A stretch of DNA of 64,000 nt from Draconibacterium mangrovi (GTDB lineage: Bacteria; Bacteroidota; Bacteroidia; Bacteroidales; Prolixibacteraceae). The stretch lies in assembly GCF_010586825.1 (NCBI RefSeq), contig NZ_JAAAGB010000006.1, positions 285,125-349,124 of the forward strand, given 5' to 3'. Under the pieces are notes generated by a model that saw only the letters and a list, made by a program, of their open reading frames with translations, made no database searches and was not told the origin of the DNA. Shown one piece after another: positions 33,221 through 43,280 of the stretch (positions within the stretch are counted from its first letter, which is position 1; each line of letters opens with the position of its first letter). Both the position numbers and the translations under genes were made by a program.

Positions 33221-35407
33221 ATGAGTGAAAAAGTTGTATTAGCAGAAGAGTTGCAGCGTTTTTTTGGTTTCGACCGTTTTAAAGGGCAACAGGAAGAGGC
33301 GATTAAAAGTGTGATGGACGGAAAAGACACCTTTGTGTTGATGCCAACAGGAGGAGGGAAGTCTTTAATTTATCAGTTGCCGGCGTTAATTCTTGATGGC
33401 ACGGCCATTGTGATTTCTCCTCTAATTGCGCTGATGAAAAACCAGGTAGATGCAATGCGAGGTACGCATGCCGAAGACAGTGTTGCTCATTTCTTAAATT
33501 CATCGCTGTCGAAAGCAGCCATAACACAGGTTAAAGAAGATGTGTTGGACGGAAAAACAAAACTGCTTTATGTTGCTCCTGAGTCGTTGACAAAAGAAGA
33601 GAACATTGAATTCCTTAAACAAATAAAGATATCGTTTTACGCCATTGATGAGGCGCATTGTATTTCGGAGTGGGGGCACGATTTCAGACCGGAGTACAGG
33701 CGAATAAAGCCGATTGTTGAAGAAATCGGGAAGTCGCCAATTGTTGCATTAACTGCAACGGCAACGGCAAAGGTTCAGCACGATATTCAAAAAAACCTTG
33801 GCATTTTGGATGCTCGAGTTTTTAAAGCATCATTTAATCGCGAGAATCTCTATTACGAGGTGAGGCCAAAGGTGAAAACCGAAACGCAGATCATTAAATT
33901 CATAAAACAAAACGAAGGCAAATCAGGCATTATATATTGTTTAAGCCGAAAGAAAGTTGAAGAGCTGGCCGAAACCTTAGTGGTGAACGGAGTTAAAGCA
34001 CTTGCTTATCATGCCGGTATGGATGCCACTACCCGCTCGGGAAATCAGGATAAATTTCTGATGGAAGAAGTGGATGTAATTGTGGCTACCATTGCTTTTG
34101 GTATGGGCATCGATAAACCTGATGTGCGTTTTGTGATTCACTACGATATTCCCAAAAGTCTGGAAGGATATTACCAGGAAACCGGACGTGCCGGCCGTGA
34201 TGGTGGCGAAGGACAATGCATTACTTTTTACAGTTATAAAGACATTCAGAAACTGGAGAAATTTATGCACGGGAAACCGGTTGCCGAGCAGGAGATCGGG
34301 AAACAACTTTTATTGGATACCGTATCATATGCCGAGTCGGCCATTTGCCGCCGCATAATATTGTTGCATTATTTTGGCGAGCACTACAGAACTGATAATT
34401 GTGGAAACTGCGATAACTGCTTGAACCCGAAGGAGCAGATTGAAGCAAAAGATGAAATCGTTACCGCCCTGAAAGCCATTCTTGAAGTAAATGAAAAATA
34501 CAAAGGCGACCATATTGCCAACATCCTGATTGGGAACAGTACGGCTGCTATAAAATCGTTTAAACATTACACGCTAAAATCGTTTGGTACAGGAAAAGAA
34601 CACGACGAGCGTTTTTGGAATGCCGTGTTCCGCCAGTCGATGGTAGCCGGAATCATCAACAAGGATATTGAAAATTATGGGCTGCTGAAAGTCACTGAAA
34701 AAGGACACGAGTTTCTGGAGAAACCGCATAGTTTTATGTTGGTGAAAAACCACGAGTACGAAGAAGAGGATGATTCGCCAGGTGCAGGAGGCGCTCCATC
34801 AGGAGGTGCAAGTGGCGATCCTCAGTTGTTTGCCATGTTAAAAGACCTGCGGAAAAAGATTGCCAAAAAACACAATCTGCCACCGTTTGTAATTTTTCAG
34901 GATCCGTCGTTGGCCGACATGTCTATTCAATACCCGGTAACTACAGAGGAGTTGCAAAATATTCAGGGAGTTGGGCAGGGGAAAGCCCGCCGGTATGGAA
35001 AAGAGTTTTTGGCGCTGATAAAATCGTATGTGGAAGAAAATGAGATTGAACGCCCGGAAGATTTGGTGGTGCGCACCGTAGCCAACAAATCGAAAATGAA
35101 GGTGTTCATTATTCAGAGCATCGACCGCAAATTGTCGTTTGAAGATATTGCCGACTCCAAAGGGATTGAAGTGAGCGACGTGATTGGCGAAGTGGAGGCT
35201 ATTGTAAATTCCGGGACTAAATTAAATATCGATTACTACATTGATGATGTGATTGACGAAGATCATCAGGAGGATATTTTTGAATATTTCCGCGAGGCAG
35301 AAACCGACTCCATTGAGGATGCTCTGGAAGAATTAGGCGAAGAAGAATACTCGGAAGATGACATTCGTTTAATGCGTGTGAAGTTCTTCTCCGACCTTGG
35401 TAACTAA
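33221..35407 (+). CDS. recQ: ATP-dependent DNA helicase RecQ
   Basis: A 728-residue superfamily 2 helicase. Walker A is MPTGGGKSLIYQLP (about residues 42-55), the DEAH box IDEAHCISEWGHDFRPEY, and motif VI QETGRAGRDG. A zinc site (CRRIILLHYFGE, then CGNCDNC) begins the RQC winged-helix region, and an HRDC-like domain lies around residues 540-620, after an acidic Gly-rich linker (about residues 512-530). It unwinds recombination and replication intermediates. An acidic C-terminal tail (about residues 680-728) extends past the HRDC. It is monocistronic. Confidence 0.96.
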   Translation: MSEKVVLAEELQRFFGFDRFKGQQEEAIKSVMDGKDTFVLMPTGGGKSLIYQLPALILDGTAIVISPLIALMKNQVDAMRGTHAEDSVAHFLNSSLSKAAITQVKEDVLDGKTKLLYVAPESLTKEENIEFLKQIKISFYAIDEAHCISEWGHDFRPEYRRIKPIVEEIGKSPIVALTATATAKVQHDIQKNLGILDARVFKASFNRENLYYEVRPKVKTETQIIKFIKQNEGKSGIIYCLSRKKVEELAETLVVNGVKALAYHAGMDATTRSGNQDKFLMEEVDVIVATIAFGMGIDKPDVRFVIHYDIPKSLEGYYQETGRAGRDGGEGQCITFYSYKDIQKLEKFMHGKPVAEQEIGKQLLLDTVSYAESAICRRIILLHYFGEHYRTDNCGNCDNCLNPKEQIEAKDEIVTALKAILEVNEKYKGDHIANILIGNSTAAIKSFKHYTLKSFGTGKEHDERFWNAVFRQSMVAGIINKDIENYGLLKVTEKGHEFLEKPHSFMLVKNHEYEEEDDSPGAGGAPSGGASGDPQLFAMLKDLRKKIAKKHNLPPFVIFQDPSLADMSIQYPVTTEELQNIQGVGQGKARRYGKEFLALIKSYVEENEIERPEDLVVRTVANKSKMKVFIIQSIDRKLSFEDIADSKGIEVSDVIGEVEAIVNSGTKLNIDYYIDDVIDEDHQEDIFEYFREAETDSIEDALEELGEEEYSEDDIRLMRVKFFSDLGN

Positions 35408-35448
35408 TCCTTGTTATTGATTTTCAACTTTTTTGTTGCAGAAATTGT

Positions 35449-35456
35449 TATTTTTG
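35449..35456 (+). promoter_or_regulatory. Putative -7 element upstream of ahcY
   Basis: TATTTTTG matches TAnnTTTG, 35 bp before the start. A TTTTTTG run about 15 bp upstream could supply the -33 TTG, at slightly short spacing. Confidence 0.45.
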
Positions 35457-35491
35457 CACACTTTTTTATTTGAAAAAATTAAATAATAGAT

Positions 35492-36910
35492 ATGACCGTG
35501 TCAGTTCAGGAAAAACTAGATTACAAAGTAGCCGATATTTCATTGGCAGAATTCGGAAGAAAAGAAATTGAGATCGCGGAGAAGGAAATGCCGGGATTAA
35601 TGGCCATCAGGGAAAAGTTTGGCCCGCGCAAACCGCTTAACGGCGTGCGTGTAATGGGTAGCTTGCACATGACCGTGCAAACGGCTGTTTTAATTGAAAC
35701 ACTGGTTGCCCTTGGAGCAGATGTTCGTTGGGCAAGCTGTAACATATTTTCAACACAGGATCATGCAGCGGCAGCTATTGCAAAAGCCGGGGTGCCGGTA
35801 TTTGCCTGGAAAGGTGAAACACTGGAAGAGTACTGGTGGTGCACCCGCGAGGCAATGAGTTTTCCGGATGGAAAAGGCCCGCAGCTGATTGTTGACGATG
35901 GAGGCGATGCTACCTTGTTAATTCATAAAGGATATGCTGCCGAAAAAGACGCCAGCGTTTTGGATGTGGATGCATCAAGCGAAGAAGAAGAAGTGATTCT
36001 TGAATTGCTGAAAACTACATTAAAAGAAGATAACGGGAAATGGCACCGCACAGTAGCTGAATGGAAAGGTGTTTCAGAAGAAACAACTACAGGAGTGCAC
36101 CGTTTGTACCAGATGGCCGATAAAGGCGAGTTGCTGGTACCGGCGATTAATGTTAACGATTCGGTAACCAAATCGAAATTTGATAACCTGTACGGATGTC
36201 GCGAGTCGCTGGCCGATGGCATTAAACGTGCTACCGATGTAATGATTGCCGGGAAAGTGGTTGTTGTTGCCGGTTATGGCGATGTTGGTAAAGGTTGCGC
36301 TCACTCGATGCGTAGTTATGGCGCCCGTGTAATTGTTACCGAAATCGATCCGATTTGTGCGCTGCAGGCAGCCATGGAAGGTTTCGAGGTAAAAACAATG
36401 GAAGAGGCAGTGGACGAAGGAAACATTTATGTAACCACCACCGGAAACTGCGATGTAATTACTGCCGAGCACATGGCAAAAATGAAAGATCAGGCGATTG
36501 TTTGTAATATTGGTCACTTCGACAATGAAATTCAGGTTGCCCGTATGGAAAAATGGCCCGGTATCGAAAAAATAAATATCAAACCACAGGTTGATAAATA
36601 TACATACGAAGATGGCCATTGTATTTATCTGTTGGCCGAAGGTCGTTTGGTAAACCTTGGATGTGCAACCGGACACCCGTCGTTTGTAATGAGTAACTCG
36701 TTTACCAACCAGTCGCTGGCTCAAATTGATTTGTGGGAAAACGACTACGAAGTGGGTGTTTATACTTTATCGAAAAAACTGGATGAAGAAGTTGCCCGTT
36801 TGCACCTGGCGCAAATTGGTGTAAAATTGACTGAGCTTACCGACAAACAGGCCGCTTATTTGGGCGTTTCGAAAGAAGGCCCGTTTAAGCCGGAGCACTA
36901 CCGATATTAA
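35492..36910 (+). CDS. ahcY: Adenosylhomocysteinase
   Basis: A 472-residue enzyme that hydrolyses S-adenosylhomocysteine to adenosine and homocysteine, sustaining the methyl cycle. Visible are the substrate region [19 protein letters not shown], the Cys/His-containing catalytic blocks, the NAD-binding [18 protein letters not shown], and the closing [12 protein letters not shown] typical of the family. It has a terminator just downstream and no operon partner. Confidence 0.97.
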   Translation: MTVSVQEKLDYKVADISLAEFGRKEIEIAEKEMPGLMAIREKFGPRKPLNGVRVMGSLHMTVQTAVLIETLVALGADVRWASCNIFSTQDHAAAAIAKAGVPVFAWKGETLEEYWWCTREAMSFPDGKGPQLIVDDGGDATLLIHKGYAAEKDASVLDVDASSEEEEVILELLKTTLKEDNGKWHRTVAEWKGVSEETTTGVHRLYQMADKGELLVPAINVNDSVTKSKFDNLYGCRESLADGIKRATDVMIAGKVVVVAGYGDVGKGCAHSMRSYGARVIVTEIDPICALQAAMEGFEVKTMEEAVDEGNIYVTTTGNCDVITAEHMAKMKDQAIVCNIGHFDNEIQVARMEKWPGIEKINIKPQVDKYTYEDGHCIYLLAEGRLVNLGCATGHPSFVMSNSFTNQSLAQIDLWENDYEVGVYTLSKKLDEEVARLHLAQIGVKLTELTDKQAAYLGVSKEGPFKPEHYRY

Positions 36911-36931
36911 GAAGAAAAATAGATGAGATAG

Positions 36932-36963
36932 AAAATGGGTTTCACTTCGTGGAGCCCATTTTT
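36932..36963. terminator. Terminator between convergent ahcY and lipoprotein gene
   Basis: AAAATGGGTTTCAC pairs with GTGGAGCCCATTTTT through a short loop. Its right end touches the stop codon of the converging gene (36962). Confidence 0.8.
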
Positions 36964-37363
36964 AGTTGAATACTCTTAAGGTATTTCCTGCAAGCGATGT
37001 GTTGTATTGTTTTAATGGTGCCGCAGCGGGCCCTTTTAATACGGTGCCGCCAATAAAAATATATTCCGATTCGCAACACGAGCATTTTCCTACAGCTCCA
37101 TCGTTTACAACCCTGCATGAAGGGTTGATTTCGTTAGTGCAAGCCGCATCAAAAGCGTAATATGAGCCTTCTATTTCGCAATAAACAATAACACCTCCAA
37201 ATCCCTGGTTCGGGAAGTAGGCTGAGTTGCCAGGCACGGTTAGTTCGTTGTATAGCCCTAAATCAAGATTTAAGCCCACCCAAACATCCGGAATTTCAGA
37301 GTCAATTTCGTTGCACGACGAATACATCAGAAAAGTAAATGCAATAAAAAACAAATACTTCAT
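36962..37363 (-). CDS. Rieske-fold-like lipoprotein with altered ligands
   Basis: A 133-residue protein from the ATG at 37363 (MKYLFFIAFTFLMYSSC), a clear lipoprotein signal with Cys at residue 17; the upstream extension to 37405 is less likely. The body resembles a small Rieske domain: a first Cys box (YYAFDAACTNE) and a second box KCSCCESEYIFIGG leading into GPAAAPLKQY, which matches the usual CPxHG...G.xxxGPA.xPL.xY. The histidine ligands of canonical Rieske clusters are missing, so it may bind another cofactor, a disulfide, or nothing. Probably anchored in the periplasm. Confidence 0.6.
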   Translation of the reverse strand: MKYLFFIAFTFLMYSSCNEIDSEIPDVWVGLNLDLGLYNELTVPGNSAYFPNQGFGGVIVYCEIEGSYYAFDAACTNEINPSCRVVNDGAVGKCSCCESEYIFIGGTVLKGPAAAPLKQYNTSLAGNTLRVFN

Positions 37364-37517
37364 CCCCGAATAACCCGATTCCCTGCTGTGGCACTTTTTT
37401 TGCATGATGCTAACTTTGTTTTATTATTCTTTAACGCGAAAGTTTTTATTTCCGTACGTGTTTCGTACTTTTATAAATTGAACAGCCAAAAATACAATTT
37501 ATTGCTGATAGAAAATT

Positions 37518-37907
37518 ATGGATGATATAGTAGTTATTATATTGACATTGATAGTTGCCGTGTTTGGCATTCTCAATAAAACACGTAAAAAGAACGCTAC
37601 GCCCGGAGAAGCTGCGCCCTCAACAGGCAGTGCCCAGGATTTTTGGGAAATGCTGATGGATGACAATAAAGATGTGCCGGGTCAATCACAGCCGCAGGTA
37701 GTGTACGAAGAAGTGGAGGAAACGGAGCCTGTACAGGAAGTTCGTCCGGCATTCCAATACAGTGCTGAAGTAAGAAAATCGGCGCCGCTAAAAAGAAAAG
37801 AGGAAGAAACAAAAAAATCGAAAAAGAAGTCGTTGATACTGGGTGAGAGTTTTTCGTTGAAGAAAGCCGTGATTTATAGCGAGATTATCAACAGGAGATA
37901 TATCTAA
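37518..37907 (+). CDS. Hypothetical single-pass membrane protein
   Basis: I do not recognise this 129-residue protein. It begins with a hydrophobic helix (DDIVVIILTLIVAVFGI), then a basic stop-transfer segment, a Pro/Glu/Gln-rich middle (VYEEVEETEPVQEVRP) and a Lys-rich stretch (KRKEEETKKSKKKS) before LGESFSLKKAVIYSEIINRRY. The last block and general layout occur in small Bacteroidota membrane-associated proteins of unknown role. It is 165 bp upstream of greA on the same strand. Confidence 0.65.
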   Translation: MDDIVVIILTLIVAVFGILNKTRKKNATPGEAAPSTGSAQDFWEMLMDDNKDVPGQSQPQVVYEEVEETEPVQEVRPAFQYSAEVRKSAPLKRKEEETKKSKKKSLILGESFSLKKAVIYSEIINRRYI

Positions 37908-38072
37908 CTGTGTAAATGCCACCTGTTTTCGATATTTTTTTTGCGTAGAATATTTTAATATTCAAGAAATTATATAATTTTGCATTAGGAAGAGTTCCGG
38001 GCAAATCGGGATTCTTTCTATTTTTTTATGCCTACGTTGAGGCGAAACAATTTAATAAAAGGAGGATACAAA

Positions 38073-38546
38073 ATGTCCGAAGTAACATATTTAACGAAAG
38101 ACGGATTAGAGAAGCTGAAGAAAGAGTTGGAGCAGTTGATGACTGTTGAACGCCCAAAAATTTCGAAGCAGATTGGCGAGGCCATTGAGAAGGGTGATAT
38201 ATCGGAAAATGCCGAGTACGATGCAGCTAAAGATGCCCAGGGTATGCTTGAAGCTAAAATAGCACAGATAAAAAATATAGTGGCCAATGCCCGAATACTC
38301 GACGAGTCGAAAATTAATACGTCACAAGTTCAGATTCTGAATAAAGTAACTATAAAGAACAAAAAGAATAATGCTACCATGCAATATACTTTGGTTCCCG
38401 AAAGTGAAGCGAATCTGAAAGAAGGAAAGATATCGGTACAAACGCCAATTGCCAAAGGATTGATGGGCAAAAAAGTTGGTGATGTGGTTGAAATTAAAGT
38501 TCCGTCAGGAGTAATACCTTTTGAGATTGTAGAAATTTCAATTTAA
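38073..38546 (+). CDS. greA: Transcription elongation factor GreA
   Basis: A 157-residue protein started at the ATG at 38073, which follows an excellent ribosome-binding site (aaaggagg); the frame's extension to 38028 would bypass it. An N-terminal coiled coil (LTKDGLEKLKKELEQL, then SENAEYDAAKDAQG with the tip acidic residues) is followed by the FKBP-like C-terminal domain ending SVQTPIAKGLMGKKVGDVVE. GreA rescues backtracked RNA polymerase. It is 5 bp before the HIT gene. Confidence 0.96.
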   Translation: MSEVTYLTKDGLEKLKKELEQLMTVERPKISKQIGEAIEKGDISENAEYDAAKDAQGMLEAKIAQIKNIVANARILDESKINTSQVQILNKVTIKNKKNNATMQYTLVPESEANLKEGKISVQTPIAKGLMGKKVGDVVEIKVPSGVIPFEIVEISI

Positions 38547-38551
38547 GAACG

Positions 38552-38947
38552 ATGGCAAGCATTTTTACAAAAATTATCAATGGTGAGATCCCTTCATACA
38601 AAGTAGCTGAGGACGAGAATTATTTTGCTTTTCTCGATATTTTCCCAACTGCAAAAGGACACACTTTGGTAATTCCGAAAAAAGAGGTAGACTACCTTTT
38701 TGATTTGGATGATGAAACCTACGCAGGTTTGCAAATGTTTGCCAAAAAAGTGGCCAAAGGATTGGAAAAAGCTGTTCCCTGCAAAAAAGTTGGGGTAATG
38801 GTTTTGGGTCTCGAAGTGCCACATGCACACATTCATTTGGTACCTATGCAAAGCGAACACGATTTGCTGAACTTTGCCGACAAAACAAAATTCCCTCCCG
38901 GGGAAATGGAGCAACTGGCAAAGCTCATCGCTGAAAATATTGACTAG
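38552..38947 (+). CDS. HIT family nucleotide-binding protein
   Basis: A 131-residue protein with the histidine triad VPHAHIHLVPM, preceded by the typical N-terminal block ASIFTKIINGEIPSYKVAED. HIT hydrolases cleave nucleoside phosphoramidates or dinucleotides. It lies 5 bp after greA, so the two are probably cotranscribed, and a terminator follows. Confidence 0.92.
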   Translation: MASIFTKIINGEIPSYKVAEDENYFAFLDIFPTAKGHTLVIPKKEVDYLFDLDDETYAGLQMFAKKVAKGLEKAVPCKKVGVMVLGLEVPHAHIHLVPMQSEHDLLNFADKTKFPPGEMEQLAKLIAENID

Positions 38948-38952
38948 AAAGA

Positions 38953-38983
38953 AGTCCCGATCAAAGCATCGGGCTTTTTTTTT
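38953..38983 (+). terminator. Terminator after greA-HIT, built on a TCCCGAT hairpin
   Basis: AGTCCCGAT pairs with ATCGGGCT around a short loop and is followed by nine T residues. It shares its CCCGAT/ATCGGG arms with hairpins at 7243, 24010 and 63589. Confidence 0.85.
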
Positions 38984-39072
38984 GCTCTAAAAATTCCATC
39001 AAAAATTATTAACATCCCCCGGATAAGGCTGCGAGAATTGGTATCTTTAAAAACTTTTTTAGTTCAGTTTTT

Positions 39073-42000
39073 ATGGTTCCATTTACGCATTTACACGTAC
39101 ACTCGCAATACTCTATTCTCGATGGTGCAGCCAGCATTGGCGATTTGGTAGGCAAAGCAAAAAGCGACAATATGCCGGCTTTGGCTTTAACCGATCACGG
39201 AACAATGTTTGGCATTAAAGAGTTTCACGCGGCCTGTTCGAGGGCAGAAATCAAACCAATTTTGGGATGTGAAACTTATGTGGCTGCCCGCACAATCAAT
39301 GATAAAAGCGATAAGGTCGACCGCTCGGGGCATCACCTTATTTTGCTGGCAAAAAACAAGATCGGTTATATTAACCTGATCAAGCTGATCTCGACAGCCA
39401 GCACAACCGGTTTTTATTACAAACCGCGTATTGATAAAGAGCTACTCGAGAAACATCACGAAGGTTTGGTCGCATCATCGGCCTGTTTGGGAGGAGAGAT
39501 TGCACAGCATATAATGGCCAATAACCTGAAAGCTGCCGAGGATGCCATTTTATGGTATAAAAACCTGTTTGGCGAAGATTACTACCTGGAGTTGATGAGG
39601 CATCCGGCACAATCGCAACGCGAGCGCGAAGAGGTGTACGACTGGCAGGTAAAAGTAAATAAGCAACTGGTTCCGCTGGCTAAAAAGCTGGGCGTTAAAT
39701 TAATTGCCACCAACGATATTCACTTCACCAACGAATCGGATGCGGAAGCGCATGATTTGTTGATCTGCCTGAATACCGGAAAAGATTTTGACGACCCGAA
39801 CCGGATGCGTTACACCAAACAGGAGTGGTTTAAAACGCAGGCCGAAATGAATGAGCTATTTAAAGACCTTCCGGATGCGTTGGCAAATACCAACGAAATT
39901 GCCGAAAAGGTTGAGGCTTTCGAACTGAATACATCTCCTATTATGCCGGTGTTCCCCATCCCTGAAGAAATTGGAACGGAAGAAGGTTTTAAGGAGAAAT
40001 ATTCAGAAGCTGATTTGCGCGAAGAATTTGGTGATTCGGCCTTTGAACGTCTTGGCGGATACGATAAAGTAATTCGTGTAAAACTGGAGTCGGCGTTTTT
40101 AGAGCACCTTACATTCGAAGGGGCGAAAGAACGTTATGGCGATCCACTAGAGAAGAGTGTGGAAGAACGCCTGATTTTCGAGCTGAATACCATTAAAACA
40201 ATGGGTTACCCCGGTTACTTCCTTATTACGCAGGATTTTATAAACTGGGCAAAAGATAACGGAGTGATCGTTGGTCCGGGACGTGGATCAGCTGCCGGTG
40301 CGGCCGTATCGTATTGTGCCGGGATTACCAACATCGACCCGATTAAATACGACCTGCTTTTCGAGCGTTTCCTGAATCCCGACCGTATATCGCTTCCCGA
40401 TGTCGATATCGACTTTGATGATGACGGACGACAGCTGGTACTGGATTACGTAACCAACAAATACGGGAAAGATAAGGTGGCCCACATTTGTACTTTCGGT
40501 ACTATGGCTACCAAGTCTTCGATCAGGGATGTGGCCCGTGTGCTAAAATTGCCCTTGCCCGAAGCCGATCGTTTGGCCAAGTTGGTGCCCGAGGCTCCCA
40601 AAATGAGTTTCAAAAAGGCTTTTAAAGAAAGTCCCGATCTGGCAAGAGAAAAGGATTCGCCTATTCCACTGGTCGTTGATACGCTGAATTTTGCTGAAAA
40701 ACTTGAAGGTTCGGTGCGAAATACCGGAGTGCACGCCTGCGGAATTTTGATCAGTCGTGATCCGCTGACAGACCATATTCCGTTGATGCCGACCAAGGAC
40801 GAAGAGCATCTGCTGACAACACAGTACGATGGTCGTTTTGTGGAAGACATCGGTTTGTTGAAAATGGACTTCCTCGGACTGAAAACCCTGTCGATTATTA
40901 AAGAGTGTTTGGAGAACATCAAGCTGTCGAAAGGAATTGAAGTTTCGATAAATGAAATTCCGCTCAATGATGAAAAGACATTCGAGCTTTTTAGCCACGG
41001 CGAAACCACAGCTATCTTCCAGTTTGAATCGGACGGAATGAAAAAACACCTGCGCGATTTGAAGCCTAACCGCTTTGAAGACCTGGTGGCCATGAACGCG
41101 CTTTACCGCCCGGGACCAATGGAATACATTCCCGATTATATTGCACGTAAACACGGTAAACAAAAAGTGGATTACGATGTGCCGATGATGGAAGAATACC
41201 TGAGCGATACTTACGGTATTACAGTCTTTCAGGAGCAAGTGATGTTACTCTCGCGTTTGCTGGCGGGCTTTACCCGTGGTGACTCGGATACGCTGCGTAA
41301 GGCGATGGGTAAGAAGATTATGTCGGTGATGGAAAAGCTTAAAGTTAAGTTTGTTGATGGTTGTAAAGCCAACCGGCAGTTTGTTGATGAATGCAAAAAC
41401 AAAGGGAAGCAGACCGACGAAGTAATTAATAAAATATGGAAAGACTGGGAGGCATTTGCTTCGTATGCATTTAACAAATCGCACTCGGTTTGTTACGCTT
41501 ACATTGCTTACCAGACAGGTTTCCTGAAAGCACATTACCCGGCCGAGTTTATGGCGGCCAACCTTAGCCGAAACCTTAATAATATTGTTGATATAACCAA
41601 GTTAATGACCGAGTGCAAGCGTATGAAACTGAATGTACTTGGCCCGGATGTTAACGAAAGTTTTATCAAATTTACAGCTAACCCTGAGGGCGACATCCGT
41701 TTTGGAATGGGAGCTATTAAAGGAGTTGGTTCCGCAGCCGTTCAGCATATTATTGATGTGCGTAACGAGCGCGGTCATTTTAAAACCATTTACGATCTGG
41801 TGGAGCATGTAAACCTTCAGTCGGTGAATAAAAAGAACCTCGAAGCGCTTGCTATGGCAGGAGCTTTCACCAACCTGGAAGGGGTAAACCGCAGTTGCTT
41901 TTTTGCCGGCGAAAATGAAAACGACGACACCAATTTTATCGAAAAACTGATTCGATATGGTAACCGCGTACAGCTGGAAGCGCAGAGTGCACAGCAAAGT

Positions 42001-42720
42001 TTATTCGGAGGAATGGGAGGCGGACAGGACATTCAAAAACCACCTATTCCACAAGTGGATGAGTGGGCAAAGCTTATTATGCTGGAGAAGGAGAAAAACC
42101 TGATCGGGATTTATCTAACAGCACACCCGCTTGATGATTACCGTTTGGAGATCACCAATTTCTGCTCGAGAGAAGTGGCGCTGAAAGACCTGAACAACGA
42201 TATCTCGAAATACCAGGGTAAAGACTTTACATTTGGAGGAATGGTTACGGCAGCGCGCGAAGGACAGTCGAAAAACGGAAATATGTATGCCGTTATGACG
42301 TTGACGGATTATACCGATTCAAAAGAACTATTCTTCTTTGGGAACGACTATGTTAACTTCAGTAAATTCTGCAAAGTGGGGATATTTATCATGGTCAAAG
42401 GTTCGGTGAAGCAGCGTTTTAACAGCGATTTTTACGAGTATAAAGTTAACAGCATTGAGCTGCTCGACGATGTGCGCGAAAAATACATCAAAAGTTTAAC
42501 CATTAACGTTCCGCTAACAGCATTAACCGAAGACTTTGTAAAACGCGTCGATCAGATAGCCGGAGAATACAAAGGAAAAGCCCTGCTGAAATTTAATGTT
42601 TTTGATACCGAGAACAATATGTACATTGAAATGTTTTCAAGAACTACAAGGGTAATTCCTTTGGATGGTTTTCTGAAGTTTTTTGATGAACAACCGGAAA
42701 TGAGTTACAGAATTAATTAA
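39073..42720 (+). CDS. dnaE: DNA polymerase III alpha subunit
   Basis: A 1215-residue replicative polymerase subunit. The N-terminal PHP domain starts FTHLHVHSQYSILDGA. The C-family catalytic region includes VGPGRGSAAGAAVSYC, the aspartate motif PDVDIDFDDDGR (about residues 442-453), and FQEQVMLLSRLLAGF. The tail has helix-hairpin-helix (FGMGAIKGVG) and OB-fold (FTFGGMVTAAREGQSKNG) domains. Length is typical for DnaE1. It is followed closely by trxA. Confidence 0.97.
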   Translation: MVPFTHLHVHSQYSILDGAASIGDLVGKAKSDNMPALALTDHGTMFGIKEFHAACSRAEIKPILGCETYVAARTINDKSDKVDRSGHHLILLAKNKIGYINLIKLISTASTTGFYYKPRIDKELLEKHHEGLVASSACLGGEIAQHIMANNLKAAEDAILWYKNLFGEDYYLELMRHPAQSQREREEVYDWQVKVNKQLVPLAKKLGVKLIATNDIHFTNESDAEAHDLLICLNTGKDFDDPNRMRYTKQEWFKTQAEMNELFKDLPDALANTNEIAEKVEAFELNTSPIMPVFPIPEEIGTEEGFKEKYSEADLREEFGDSAFERLGGYDKVIRVKLESAFLEHLTFEGAKERYGDPLEKSVEERLIFELNTIKTMGYPGYFLITQDFINWAKDNGVIVGPGRGSAAGAAVSYCAGITNIDPIKYDLLFERFLNPDRISLPDVDIDFDDDGRQLVLDYVTNKYGKDKVAHICTFGTMATKSSIRDVARVLKLPLPEADRLAKLVPEAPKMSFKKAFKESPDLAREKDSPIPLVVDTLNFAEKLEGSVRNTGVHACGILISRDPLTDHIPLMPTKDEEHLLTTQYDGRFVEDIGLLKMDFLGLKTLSIIKECLENIKLSKGIEVSINEIPLNDEKTFELFSHGETTAIFQFESDGMKKHLRDLKPNRFEDLVAMNALYRPGPMEYIPDYIARKHGKQKVDYDVPMMEEYLSDTYGITVFQEQVMLLSRLLAGFTRGDSDTLRKAMGKKIMSVMEKLKVKFVDGCKANRQFVDECKNKGKQTDEVINKIWKDWEAFASYAFNKSHSVCYAYIAYQTGFLKAHYPAEFMAANLSRNLNNIVDITKLMTECKRMKLNVLGPDVNESFIKFTANPEGDIRFGMGAIKGVGSAAVQHIIDVRNERGHFKTIYDLVEHVNLQSVNKKNLEALAMAGAFTNLEGVNRSCFFAGENENDDTNFIEKLIRYGNRVQLEAQSAQQSLFGGMGGGQDIQKPPIPQVDEWAKLIMLEKEKNLIGIYLTAHPLDDYRLEITNFCSREVALKDLNNDISKYQGKDFTFGGMVTAAREGQSKNGNMYAVMTLTDYTDSKELFFFGNDYVNFSKFCKVGIFIMVKGSVKQRFNSDFYEYKVNSIELLDDVREKYIKSLTINVPLTALTEDFVKRVDQIAGEYKGKALLKFNVFDTENNMYIEMFSRTTRVIPLDGFLKFFDEQPEMSYRIN

Positions 42721-42766
42721 TTTTGTGTTACCGAGAAACGATATACAATAATAAAAAGATAATAAT

Positions 42767-43084
42767 ATGGCTTTAGAAATTACAGATGCCAATTTTGAAG
42801 AATTGGTAATGAGTTCAGACAAACCGGTGATGATCGATTTTTGGGCAGTTTGGTGTGGCCCTTGCCGAATGATTGCACCTATTGTTGAAGAAATGTCGGC
42901 TGAGTACGAAGGCAAAGCAGTAATCGGCAAAGTTGATGTTGACAACAACCAGGATGTAGCAATGAAGTACGGAATCAGAAACATTCCTACAGTATTGTTT
43001 GTGAAAAACGGCGAAGTTGTTGACAAACAAGTAGGAGCTGCTCCAAAACAAGCTTTTATCGACAAGCTGGAAGCGCTGCTGTAA
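42767..43084 (+). CDS. trxA: Thioredoxin
   Basis: A 105-residue protein with the redox motif WCGPC (residues 29-33) in VMIDFWAVWCGPCRM and the cis-Pro loop RNIPTVLFVKNGE. It has no signal peptide and is therefore cytoplasmic. It lies 46 bp after dnaE. The order dnaE-trxA is common in Bacteroidota in my recollection. Confidence 0.96.
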   Translation: MALEITDANFEELVMSSDKPVMIDFWAVWCGPCRMIAPIVEEMSAEYEGKAVIGKVDVDNNQDVAMKYGIRNIPTVLFVKNGEVVDKQVGAAPKQAFIDKLEALL

Positions 43085-43100
43085 TAGCATTTTTATTAGG

Positions 43101-43177
43101 ACTGTCATTTCGACGACGCAGGAGGAGAAATCTTTTTCAATAAAAGATCCGGCTTTCTTGCTACCCGAAATGACAGT
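43101..43177. repeat. Long-loop inverted repeat (tgtcatttcgac type)
   Basis: The perfect 12-bp arms actgtcatttcg (43101-43112) and cgaaatgacagt (43166-43177) enclose about 53 bp containing ggaggagaaatct, and a T-run follows. This may act as the trxA terminator. The following tract (43190-43250, gacagatttcgactacgtta) looks like further dispersed intergenic repeat. Confidence 0.6.
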
Positions 43178-43280
43178 TTTTATTTTCAATTGACAGATTT
43201 CGACTACGTTAAGTCTGACAGTATCCTGAGCTTAATCGAAGGGAGTTCAATAAAACAACATTACTTTTCTTTTTATCATT

